DNA from: Promethearchaeota archaeon
GTDB lineage: Archaea; Asgardarchaeota; Lokiarchaeia; Sigyniarchaeales; SOKP01
Reading direction: 5' to 3'
Length of the DNA: 64,000 nucleotides
Assembly (NCBI GenBank): GCA_011364925.1
Contig: RDOA01000004.1
Span: forward strand, 66,265-130,264
Made by a program: the position numbers and the translations under genes. The notes beneath the pieces were generated by a model. The model made no database searches. It was not told the origin of the DNA and worked only from the letters and a program-made list of their open reading frames with translations. Of this stretch, positions 1 to 7,913 are shown piece by piece (the stretch's first letter is position 1; the number at the start of each line of letters is the position of its first letter).

Positions 1-1
1 T

Positions 2-100
2 TTGGAAAGAGATGTCGAGAATGTATGCAATTTCTTTAAAAAAAAATACAATGTGGAAAGTAACCCTACCAAAATTATTCAATCATTTTATAAAAAATAA
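2..100 (+). CDS. 3' end of an unidentified gene cut by the window edge
   Basis: An open frame runs from the first bases to a TAA at 98-100 and encodes about 32 charged, Lys/Asn-rich residues ending in SFYKK. Codon use (AAA, AAT, GAA) resembles that of the neighbouring genes. It converges with the methyltransferase gene, leaving 8 bases between the two stops. Too little is present to name a family, and chance openness in AT-rich DNA is possible. Confidence 0.4.
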   Translation: MERDVENVCNFFKKKYNVESNPTKIIQSFYKK

Positions 101-108
101 TTAAAAAA

Positions 109-708
109 TTAGTCTTTTTTTAAGTTTCCTTCTATGAACACATCCTCTAAATCTTCTAAAATAATGGTTTTAAGATTGATTGTATGGGAATCAAGAAAAT
201 CAGTCATTTCTTCTAATTCTAATTGTTTTTTAAGAATTGATAATTTCATAATTGTGCTCTTTTTACCTACTCTAAACAGCTCTTTTAATCCTTTATTTAA
301 CACTTGTAAATTCTGTAATGATGTGAAAGACAAAATAAGATTGAATACTCCCTCTCGAAATGGTAGATTTTCAATGTCTCCTAAAATTAGGCTAATTTTA
401 CCAAAGTAATTCCTCTTTTTTAATTTTTTAACAAACTCCTGAAGCATTTTCCATGAGATATCTAAACCTATATACTGTACATCTTTGTGAAAATTTTCAT
501 CGTGTAAATTAGAAATAAATTCAAGTAGAAGGCCTGTACCGCACCCTGCATCTAGTATAGTGATATGCTTAAAATGAATATTTGATAGTTGAAAATTAAA
601 CTTCTCATTTTGGATCCTCCTATATCTCTCATCGTAAAAGCTAGAGGTTGAATTATATTTCTCAATAATTATTTTTTTCTTGTCTGAATCTTCATTTAAA
701 GGTTTCAA
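109..708 (-). CDS. class I SAM-dependent methyltransferase
   Basis: This 199-residue protein has the Rossmann-type methyltransferase core. Motif I (LDAGCGTG, residues 52-59) binds S-adenosylmethionine. An acidic residue in the IGLDIS stretch follows beta-2, and GDIENLPF and LILSFTSLQNL match motifs II/III and IV. It resembles the UbiE/Methyltransf_11 group, whose members methylate small molecules or proteins. The substrate cannot be read from the sequence. It is short for the family, with only a brief C-terminal part after motif IV, so a missing substrate lid is possible. It lies divergent to the LSm gene and has no operon partner in view. Confidence 0.8.
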   Translation of the reverse strand: MKPLNEDSDKKKIIIEKYNSTSSFYDERYRRIQNEKFNFQLSNIHFKHITILDAGCGTGLLLEFISNLHDENFHKDVQYIGLDISWKMLQEFVKKLKKRNYFGKISLILGDIENLPFREGVFNLILSFTSLQNLQVLNKGLKELFRVGKKSTIMKLSILKKQLELEEMTDFLDSHTINLKTIILEDLEDVFIEGNLKKD

Positions 709-802
709 TATTCTTAGTAAGGTTTTAATTCGAAAAATGTTTTTCTTTAAATTATCTTTTCAATAATTATAATATTAATGTTTTTTTGATAAAGGTTATA
801 AT

Positions 803-1057
803 ATGTCCAATCAAAACAATAGAAATAAAAACCCATTACATATTTTGCAAGCCGCACAAAACAGTGAAATATTGCTTAGATTAAAGGATGGAACGGAATA
901 TAGAGGATTATTAAAAGAGATTGACGCTTATATGAATATGATTTTGGAAAATGCCACAGAAATAATGGATGGTAGTCCTGTAGCAAAATATAATGAAATC
1001 TTCATTCGTGGTAATAATTTACTATTTATAAAGCCAGATGCTTCTCAAATTACCTAA
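803..1057 (+). CDS. LSm/Sm-like archaeal RNA-binding protein
   Basis: The 84-residue length is typical of archaeal Sm proteins, which form homoheptameric rings that bind U-rich RNA. Sm1 is visible as the strand-rich segment with LKDGTEYRGLL and the following YMNMILENA. Sm2 is FIRGNNLLFI, matching the family pattern I-R-G-x-x-I. The start ATG follows an AAAGG-type ribosome site. The next gene starts a few tens of bases downstream on the same strand, so the two may be cotranscribed. Only one LSm gene is seen here. Confidence 0.92.
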   Translation: MSNQNNRNKNPLHILQAAQNSEILLRLKDGTEYRGLLKEIDAYMNMILENATEIMDGSPVAKYNEIFIRGNNLLFIKPDASQIT

Positions 1058-1088
1058 ATGAGAACTGTTATTGAAAGCAAGTAACTCA

Positions 1089-1514
1089 ATGAGTTTAAAT
1101 CTCATTCCAATTGTTGGTTATGGCACTTTCATAACTAAAAACCTCTGGATTGATAAAGCTAATATTGAAGTTTGCCTTGTTAAAAATTTTACAAGGATTT
1201 ACCCTAAAGGATCATGGTTTCCATACGCTTTGAGATCAAATGGTTCTTTCAAAGCACTAAAATTCGATGTTAACAAACAAGAACTAAGAACCTTGGATTT
1301 AATTGAGGGAGTTAATGAAGGACTATTTGAAAGAGTATCTACCGAAATATTTCTCAAAAATAATGTAAAATCATCTGCTTTTATTTATATACCCACTCCT
1401 AATACAATCAGATCAGAAAACTTAAGTTTGGAATTAGATACAACAGATCGATGGTTGAAAGAAATTCAAAAGAGTCCTAAAGCCTTAAAAAGATTTCCTG
1501 AATTAATTACATAG
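1089..1514 (+). CDS. gamma-glutamylcyclotransferase-like (AIG2/GGCT fold) protein
   Basis: The protein opens with the YGTF glycine loop typical of the gamma-glutamylcyclotransferase/AIG2 fold. It later has LDLIEGVNEGLFERV, which fits the family pattern of an acidic catalytic residue in an L-D-x-x-E-G context. Such enzymes form 5-oxoproline from gamma-glutamyl amines or peptides, but the true substrate is unknown. A TTG at 1071 would extend the frame by six residues; the ATG at 1089 is preferred because those residues add nothing conserved. The gene follows the LSm gene closely and converges on the phosphatase gene with adjoining stops. Confidence 0.72.
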   Translation: MSLNLIPIVGYGTFITKNLWIDKANIEVCLVKNFTRIYPKGSWFPYALRSNGSFKALKFDVNKQELRTLDLIEGVNEGLFERVSTEIFLKNNVKSSAFIYIPTPNTIRSENLSLELDTTDRWLKEIQKSPKALKRFPELIT

Positions 1515-2402
1515 TTAGTCAACTATTTTTGCTTCGACCAAGTCTTTTTTTATTATAGCGTATGATGCTGGATTCGTCGCCCTATAATTATCGGAAGAAA
1601 ATATTGATAGTAATCTCTTGTTGAAAAACCATCTGTAACCTTCTGGAAATACTTCATGCGATCTGATTAAATAATTTAAATTATAATCTTTCATAAAGTC
1701 ATCAAAAACATCTTCACCAAAGAATTTTATTCCAGGTCCTCGAAAACTTTCAGAAAAGCCTTTTAATCCTGATTTAGGGTCATTCCACATAATTTGCATA
1801 AGAATCTTCGCTATAGATTTGAAAGTTAGAGCAATATCTTTTGGTTTCAAACCCTTTAATTTTCTCATAAATTCGATGTCCTCTGGAATACCACCATGTA
1901 AGCATAGAATAGAATTATTCACCAGAGCACAGAAAGGAAGTGCTAGATATAAAGATAAAATTTCATCAAATTTCATTTGACCATAAAATTTTGACATAAA
2001 TACAGAATAAAAACCATAATATTGGTTCATTTCTAATGTCTCGTGATTACCCTTTAATATATAGTATTTATCAGGATATCGAATTTTTAACGCTAGTACC
2101 ATTATTAAGCATTCTAATTGATAGGGACCTCTATCGACAATATCACCTAAAAATATTACAAATCTGGGATTGGTTTGCTCAATAATCTCAACTAATTTTT
2201 GTAAACACCTCAAGTTTCCGTGAATATCTCCAATAACATATACCTCTCTCTCAATTTCCTTAACATTTAATTCCAATAGCAGTGGTTCTTCTTTCAATAT
2301 ATTCACAGCCTGATGGATAATTTGTAAAATACTGTGATATTCTAATTTAGATATTTCATCTGGGTTAGCAATAAGGTCTTTTAAAAACGCTTTATCTATC
2401 AA
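1515..2402 (-). CDS. eukaryote-like PPP-family Ser/Thr protein phosphatase
   Basis: All PPP-family metal-binding signatures are present in order: GDIHG (58-62), GDIVDRG (86-92), GNHE (118-121), LCLHGG with His169, and RSHE with His249. PP1/PP2A-specific context is also kept: YGFY follows GNHE, and FSSDNY (268-273) replaces the eukaryotic SAPNY loop. At 295 residues it is a bare catalytic core close to PP1/PP2A length, with no signal peptide or membrane segment. It should be a cytosolic dinuclear-metal enzyme that removes phosphate from Ser/Thr. No partner kinase is adjacent. Bacterial symmetrical Ap4A hydrolases share the metal motifs but lack the YGFY and S-x-x-N-Y features, so they are a less likely match. 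Confidence 0.88.
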   Translation of the reverse strand: MIDKAFLKDLIANPDEISKLEYHSILQIIHQAVNILKEEPLLLELNVKEIEREVYVIGDIHGNLRCLQKLVEIIEQTNPRFVIFLGDIVDRGPYQLECLIMVLALKIRYPDKYYILKGNHETLEMNQYYGFYSVFMSKFYGQMKFDEILSLYLALPFCALVNNSILCLHGGIPEDIEFMRKLKGLKPKDIALTFKSIAKILMQIMWNDPKSGLKGFSESFRGPGIKFFGEDVFDDFMKDYNLNYLIRSHEVFPEGYRWFFNKRLLSIFSSDNYRATNPASYAIIKKDLVEAKIVD

Positions 2403-2581
2403 TTTTTAATCTTCTTTATATATGAAATTTGTTTTTCATCTGTACTAGTGATACTTTAATTTTTAAATTAGTATGTTATATTTAAATAGAAATAAGATTT
2501 GATTGAAAAAAAAGCGTAAAGTTCTCTAATTTAATTCGATTTTGAATCCTAAAAATAATTTAAATAACGTTGAGTTATGTC

Positions 2582-4615
2582 ATGATTTCAGCTTTGGAAA
2601 ACCTAATTATCGCATTTGAAAATCAGAAACTTACAGAGAAAAACTGTAATAAAGATCGGGGCGTAATATATACACCTCAACCGATTGCTGATTTTATGGT
2701 TTTGAATGCTTTTCATATTTTTTTTGATGATTTCCCTCAAATTCAAAAAATCTTTCAAAATGATTACGACGAGACAAAAATGAAACAAATTTTTACAAGT
2801 AATAAAAGTTGTAAAGATCAATTTGAAATTAAAATTAGAAATATTAAAATATTAGATCCTGCTTGTGGTACGGGAAGATATTTAATTGCTATCGCTAATC
2901 TTCTTTTTAAAATTTATAAACTACTAAAGTCAGAGTTCTCGGATCGTGCAATTAAAAAAGAAGTAATTCAGAATCACCTCTACGGAATTGAAATCGATGA
3001 GGCAGCACTAATAGTATCAAAAATTCGTTTAATATCTTGGATTTATTCTGAAGATGATACTCCCCATTTAGATGAAATTATTGATTTAAATTCAAATTTA
3101 AGCGAAATTAATCGCATTATTGATAAATTCAGTGTGAAATTTAATCTATTTAATGTTGATTATCTTATAGATTTTAATTCTGATGATATTGATATTATTA
3201 TAGGAAATCCTCCCTATGTTGAAAATAAAAAGATTTTAGATTTAGAATTCAAAAACAGAATAAAAAAAAAATTCGAGACTGCTTATGGTTTATATGATCT
3301 TAGTATTATTTTCATTGAAAAATCGATCGGATTATTAAAAAATGAAACTGGTTGCTTATCCTTTCTAACAACTAATAAATTCTTATCGGCGGATTATGGT
3401 CTAAAAATCAGACAGATGCTAATGAGAGAAACAGAACTTAAAGAAATTATAAATATCTCATCATTATCTGTTTTTCATAAAACTGCCGCTTATCCTATAA
3501 TAATTACTGCCAAAAAGAGAACGGGAACTAATAATACAGTTATCATAAAGAAGTTTAATCTTATTGAGGATTTTAATCGGTCTAAAAACGAGAAAGTTAT
3601 GGAGTTTGCCCAAGAATCAATTAAAAATCTTCCTTCTTCTGTAATACCCATATCCCATAATGTAAAATTGGTAAACCAATTGTATTCAACTTTCAGACCA
3701 TTGAATCAAGTAATAAGGGACTTAAAAATTCTATATCGTCCTTTTGGATTTATTAATTGGGCAGAAAATGTTAAAAATATTAGTAAAAGTAAAACATCTG
3801 ATAAAGATTTATTGCTAATTGGAACTGGAAATGTTCGGAAGTATCATATTAATTTTAAGAAAAAAATTAAAATTGCAAAAACAAATCACGAAATAACTTA
3901 TTTTAAATTTCATAATGAATATAAACAAGTTTGGACCAACCTTTCCAGTGAAAAATTAATTATTAGGGAAATAGCTAAAGATTTAACTTGTGTATATGAT
4001 CCTGGAGTTTACGCTAATTTAACCGGATTATACTTTATACATGTACCTTCGTTTGAAACTAAGGATTACTTTAATCTATTGACAATACTAAATTCAGATC
4101 TAATTAACTTAGTTTTTAAGACTCTATATGGAACTCTCCATATGTCTGGAGGCTACTTAAGGTTTAACGGAAGTTTCATAAAAAGTCTTCCTCTCCCAGA
4201 GAAAATTCCTCTCGCACTCTCATACATTGGCAAGATACTCCAATTTCTTTATCACCTAAAGTATGAAATGCAACAAAAAGCTGGTTATCATTCACCAAAA
4301 GGATTTGAAATGAAAGACATCCTATATCCCCTCAAATTTTACGAGAAATTATCCAACTCTTTGATAAACCAACTCTATTTATGTTTAAAGCCGTGTGATG
4401 AATTTTTTTCAATTCTAAACTGTTTATCTCCAATCCCTAATATAGAATTTAAGTTCGTGAATCCAAGTTATAAACTACCGAATTATGAAACTTATACAAA
4501 AGAAGAAATAAAAGAACACTTAAACGAAATCAATAAAAGTTTTAATCTTTTAAGAAATGAACAGAAACTGATTAATGGTATGAATAAATACTTAAAGTAT
4601 CTGGTAAAAAATTAA
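2582..4615 (+). CDS. Eco57I/type IIG-like adenine-N6 DNA methyltransferase (orphan)
   Basis: The SAM site DPACGTGRYL lies near residue 97 and the catalytic motif IV NPPY near residue 214, which is the order of gamma-class adenine-N6 DNA methylases. The N-terminal YTPQPIADFMV stretch is typical of type I and IIG modification subunits. The C-terminal half, with GNVRKYHI and long alpha/beta segments, fits a TaqI-like target recognition domain. No PD-(D/E)XK nuclease domain is obvious at the N-terminus and no nuclease gene is adjacent, so it may be a solitary methylase. A TTG at 2570 is an alternative start four codons upstream. Some host-defence or regulatory role is inferred. Confidence 0.8.
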   Translation: MISALENLIIAFENQKLTEKNCNKDRGVIYTPQPIADFMVLNAFHIFFDDFPQIQKIFQNDYDETKMKQIFTSNKSCKDQFEIKIRNIKILDPACGTGRYLIAIANLLFKIYKLLKSEFSDRAIKKEVIQNHLYGIEIDEAALIVSKIRLISWIYSEDDTPHLDEIIDLNSNLSEINRIIDKFSVKFNLFNVDYLIDFNSDDIDIIIGNPPYVENKKILDLEFKNRIKKKFETAYGLYDLSIIFIEKSIGLLKNETGCLSFLTTNKFLSADYGLKIRQMLMRETELKEIINISSLSVFHKTAAYPIIITAKKRTGTNNTVIIKKFNLIEDFNRSKNEKVMEFAQESIKNLPSSVIPISHNVKLVNQLYSTFRPLNQVIRDLKILYRPFGFINWAENVKNISKSKTSDKDLLLIGTGNVRKYHINFKKKIKIAKTNHEITYFKFHNEYKQVWTNLSSEKLIIREIAKDLTCVYDPGVYANLTGLYFIHVPSFETKDYFNLLTILNSDLINLVFKTLYGTLHMSGGYLRFNGSFIKSLPLPEKIPLALSYIGKILQFLYHLKYEMQQKAGYHSPKGFEMKDILYPLKFYEKLSNSLINQLYLCLKPCDEFFSILNCLSPIPNIEFKFVNPSYKLPNYETYTKEEIKEHLNEINKSFNLLRNEQKLINGMNKYLKYLVKN

Positions 4616-4692
4616 ATTCTGAAAAATATATAATAATAAAAGCTAAATTTTAGATTATGTTATATTATTTTTAAAAATTAAATAATATTAAT

Positions 4693-5019
4693 GTGAATTC
4701 AATGGCTAAAAAAAAGAATGTACCAGATGAAACTGAAGTGGAAGACGTTCCAGATGGAAAAATGGATGAAGATGGAGACGAGATACTGGATTTATACGAT
4801 GAAAGAGATAATCTTGAGGAAGATCTTGATTACGATCTGAGCGAAATTGAGGATGAAATGTTAGCAGACGAGACTGAAGACGAAGAATTCGGAATGGAAG
4901 TTGATGATGTTGTTAAAATGTTGAGAAGTGTCAAGTGTGATCCATGTCCTGGTTTAAAGAGCAAACCAGGCTGTCAAATTGCTCACGATTATGGTTGTCC
5001 AAAACCAAATAAGCCATAA
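4693..5019 (+). CDS. small acidic protein with a conserved-looking Cys tail
   Basis: This is an unrecognised 108-residue protein. Residues 10-75 are extremely rich in Asp and Glu and are probably disordered. They are followed by a short tail with four cysteines and a histidine: C-x2-C-x8-C-x7-C within CDPCPGLKSKPGC and AHDYGC. That spacing could bind zinc or an iron-sulfur cluster. The frame opens at GTG 4693, and an in-frame ATG at 4702 is an equally good start. It sits alone between the DNA methylase and hydrolase genes and is followed by a T-rich stretch. An acidic, metal-binding partner protein is an inference only. Confidence 0.7.
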   Translation: MNSMAKKKNVPDETEVEDVPDGKMDEDGDEILDLYDERDNLEEDLDYDLSEIEDEMLADETEDEEFGMEVDDVVKMLRSVKCDPCPGLKSKPGCQIAHDYGCPKPNKP

Positions 5020-5025
5020 ATTACA

Positions 5026-5051
5026 AAATTTATTTTCTTTCATTTTTTTTA
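5026..5051 (+). terminator. T-rich archaeal-type terminator
   Basis: Immediately after the acidic protein gene the plus strand runs into thymine tracts with a final run of eight T. Archaeal RNA polymerase terminates at such U-rich stretches without needing a hairpin. Confidence 0.45.
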
Positions 5052-5101
5052 AAATATTTTTAGTTTTCTTTTCCATAAAGGATAATATCTAGGGATATTC
5101 G

Positions 5102-6103
5102 ATGCTAACAAAAACTTATAAACGCGTTATCCTAGTTATTTTTGATGTTTTATTTAGCGCATATATTTGGAATGTAAATGCCTCGTGGGGAAATACATTT
5201 GAAACTTGTTTAATTTTATCAACTACGACATTTTTAATTATATACACGCCATTTGAGATATATTGGAGTTTTAGAGACATATATTTCGACAGATGGGCTG
5301 TAATAAAATTAAACTCGATAGAAACTATTAAAATAAAGATAGATGTTGGTGAAAACAAAAGAGGAAAGAATAGAAAACTGGTAGGCCTTTTAATTACTTC
5401 AAACAATAAGGAGTTCGTTGATTCTAAAAACACTTTAGTTGTTATCTGCCATGGATTTTCAGATTCAAAAGAAACTCTTCAATATTATTACATTCCACTT
5501 GCGCTTCAAGGATATACAATTTTAACATATGACGCTCGAGGAATGGGTGAATCGAAAAAAGTTGGAAGGAGAAGTCAATTTCTTAAAAGAATTGAAGATT
5601 TTAAAATTATTATTGCATGGATTAAGCAACAAGATCAGTTCAAAAATTTTAAAGTAAATGCTGTTGGCTTCAGTATTGGGGCTATCACAGTTCTATGTGG
5701 AGGTTTTTCAAACGATTTTATAAAAAAGATCATAGCTATTTCTGCCATGTCACACTACAAACAAAATATACCAAAATACAATCCAATCATTATGTTTAGT
5801 TACTTACTAAAGGGGGTAAAATTATTTCCAAATAAAGTAGAAAATGATAAATTATCCCCTTATTTGGTGATTAAAAACTCTAAATATTCGCTTTCGGAAG
5901 AAATTTGGAAAAAACTCTCTGAAAGAGTTTTTCTTATTCATGCTAGAAACGATAAAGTTATAAAGATTAAAAATTTTGAAGAAAATGTGAATATTCTGAA
6001 CTTACCAGAACAGAATACTCTCGTGTTGAATGGTGGTGGGCATACTCAAAAAAAAAATGAACTTTTAATAGTCGCAAGCTCTTTAAAGTTTTTAAATTCG
6101 TAA
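5102..6103 (+). CDS. membrane-anchored alpha/beta hydrolase
   Basis: This 333-residue protein begins with two hydrophobic segments (about residues 8-24 and 35-52) that should anchor it in the membrane. The following domain has the alpha/beta-hydrolase pattern: oxyanion-side HGF (117-119), nucleophile elbow GFSIG with Ser191, an acid in HARNDKV near residue 284, and the terminal histidine in GGGHTQ. It resembles the DUF/BAAT-like alpha/beta hydrolases related to the esterase YqkD/FrsA groups. The substrate is unknown. It stands alone, preceded by AGGGATATTCG before the ATG, and is followed by the small zinc-finger gene. Confidence 0.8.
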   Translation: MLTKTYKRVILVIFDVLFSAYIWNVNASWGNTFETCLILSTTTFLIIYTPFEIYWSFRDIYFDRWAVIKLNSIETIKIKIDVGENKRGKNRKLVGLLITSNNKEFVDSKNTLVVICHGFSDSKETLQYYYIPLALQGYTILTYDARGMGESKKVGRRSQFLKRIEDFKIIIAWIKQQDQFKNFKVNAVGFSIGAITVLCGGFSNDFIKKIIAISAMSHYKQNIPKYNPIIMFSYLLKGVKLFPNKVENDKLSPYLVIKNSKYSLSEEIWKKLSERVFLIHARNDKVIKIKNFEENVNILNLPEQNTLVLNGGGHTQKKNELLIVASSLKFLNS

Positions 6104-6184
6104 TTACTTACTTTCAAAATGTTTTAAGGTTGAGTTTAAATAATTTAGTCTTAAATTATTCTAAATAGTTTCAGGTGAGGATTT

Positions 6185-6370
6185 ATTATAAAATGCCCAA
6201 TATGTAAAGCTGAAATTAAACTTCAAAATCTTGAGAGTCATTATAAAATTACTTTGGGTGATATAGTCAATGGTAAGTTTTTGGGTAAAAACACACTATA
6301 TTACCATAAAAACTGTTTATGTAATAAAACACACTATGATAAACAAATAATATCCCCAATTTCAGAATAG
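6185..6370 (+). CDS. small Cys/His zinc-finger-like protein, probable ATT start
   Basis: A 61-codon open frame reads IIKCPICKAEIKL near its start and ends at TAG 6368-6370. It carries CPIC, several His, and a later CLC, a pattern suited to one zinc site. There is no ATG, GTG or TTG before the Cys motif. A stop codon lies at 6176-6178, so translation must start at ATT 6185 or ATA 6188. The sequence AGGTGA at 6173-6178 lies 6 bases before the ATT and matches the archaeal 16S tail. The gene fills most of an otherwise empty stretch and converges on the ATP-grasp gene. Function unknown. Confidence 0.6.
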   Translation: MIKCPICKAEIKLQNLESHYKITLGDIVNGKFLGKNTLYYHKNCLCNKTHYDKQIISPISE

Positions 6371-6401
6371 TTAGAAGGATTGATCTATATTATCTGGTTT
6401 T

Positions 6402-7850
6402 CTAACCAAAAAAATCGTCCCAATCAGAAAATTCTACGATTTTATTATAATTTTCTATTATACTCTTGAATATTACACATCCTATGCAAAAAACATTAAC
6501 AAAATCCTTTAGTTTTAGACCCAATAACTTGCTATTTTTTTCTGAAAAACCAACACCTCTGTGAACTTCGATTTTACCATCAAATCCTGATAGATTTACT
6601 ACAAATTCCTGCTTCTCTAAACCTTTAATAAAACTCCCTCTAGCAATTCTTGCTAAACCTCCAATCGGGATTATTTTGTTTTCAGATTGAACTAAATATA
6701 TCCGTAGATCAAACGTGTGCTTCTCACCTTCCCAATCGATAAGGGAAAAATCAGCTTTCTCTTGGATTGTGTAAGGAAAGGGTACCCGGTTTCTTGAAAA
6801 TTTATTATAAAATTCTTCCGTGCTTAAATCCAAGATTTTCTTAATTCCTTTAACATTTTCACTCTTGAGAATTTGAATTACCCCTGCACCACCAGATCCA
6901 CCACTTGGTTTTATTATATAGGATTTGTCATATTTCTTTATCAATTTACTTGCTTTTGAGATTAATTCTTCCTCAGTAAATGCTTTTGTGAATCGTAGAT
7001 ATTTTAAATTATACCTTTTAAGTGTGTTCTTCCTTAAAAAACTAGCAATATATGTGAGAGATTTATCATCAGTAATTCTGAAAATCGGATTAACAATTAT
7101 GGTATTAATTTGCCGAAAATCTTTGCAAACTAACTCGTCAAATCTTTTATTGTGGAATCTCCGCGCTATACCGTCCCCTATCAGGACATTTACAGGCTCA
7201 TTAAGAAACTTGATCCACGAATTAGAAAAAGATAATGCTTGTCTTAGCTGACCATAATCTGCTATAATAAATACGACTTTTGCCTTATGATCCTTGTCAT
7301 AATTATCGAAATTAAAAATTTTTAGTGAAAATCCATCAGATTTAATTCTTTTCCTTAAATATTCAACCATTATTACTTTTTCATGAATTAAACCATCATT
7401 TATTGGAACTCCTACTAACACCAAGATCTTCCTATGTTCTCTGCTATTCTTATTAATTGCCTGAGATATAGCTTCGTAATACCCATCATATAGTAATGAT
7501 TGCTGCTTTTTAGTAAGTATTGATAGCCCTCTATTCGATCCTCCGTTCGTTTCAAGAAGATAAAACTTCTTTTTCTTAGGATCTCTATTCACCATAAAAT
7601 CAATACTTCCTGCATAAAAAGAATATTCGTTATTTACTACATTGTCATTACGCTTTGATAATCTTTTAAGAGCCTTTTTTCTTGCGCAATCGATAAATTC
7701 ATCTTCTTGGGAGGCTCGAAGTTCGGAAAAAGAGATTAAGTCTAACCCTAATGATCTACCTAATGGAACTAATTCTAAATCAGACTCAGATATCTCTTTT
7801 GACATTAATTTTAAGAATTTAGTTAATAAATTCTCTACCAAGGAAACCAC
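6402..7850 (-). CDS. ATP-grasp domain protein
   Basis: The 482-residue protein has an ATP-grasp-like glycine loop (IIKPSGGSGGAGV) in its second half and a downstream metal-binding region with DLRIYLV and GGLARIARG. ATP-grasp enzymes join a carboxylate to an amine or thiol through an acyl-phosphate. The first half contains LLETNGGSNRGL and YAGSIDFMV, giving it a two-part layout. The best frame begins at GTG 7850; an ATG at 7802 is a shorter alternative. It is transcribed away from the Clp1 gene's promoter side and has no metabolic neighbours, so the substrate cannot be inferred. Peptide-ligase-type activity is one option. Confidence 0.68.
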   Translation of the reverse strand: MVSLVENLLTKFLKLMSKEISESDLELVPLGRSLGLDLISFSELRASQEDEFIDCARKKALKRLSKRNDNVVNNEYSFYAGSIDFMVNRDPKKKKFYLLETNGGSNRGLSILTKKQQSLLYDGYYEAISQAINKNSREHRKILVLVGVPINDGLIHEKVIMVEYLRKRIKSDGFSLKIFNFDNYDKDHKAKVVFIIADYGQLRQALSFSNSWIKFLNEPVNVLIGDGIARRFHNKRFDELVCKDFRQINTIIVNPIFRITDDKSLTYIASFLRKNTLKRYNLKYLRFTKAFTEEELISKASKLIKKYDKSYIIKPSGGSGGAGVIQILKSENVKGIKKILDLSTEEFYNKFSRNRVPFPYTIQEKADFSLIDWEGEKHTFDLRIYLVQSENKIIPIGGLARIARGSFIKGLEKQEFVVNLSGFDGKIEVHRGVGFSEKNSKLLGLKLKDFVNVFCIGCVIFKSIIENYNKIVEFSDWDDFFG

Positions 7851-7913
7851 TAAATTGCGGATTTATTAAATAAATCCTCGATTTTCTAATTATTATAATT
7901 ATCTATTAAATAA

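Noticed and set aside
134..409. 91-codon plus-strand frame opposite the methyltransferase
   Set aside because: The minus-strand gene has SAM motifs; the opposite frame has no recognised features.
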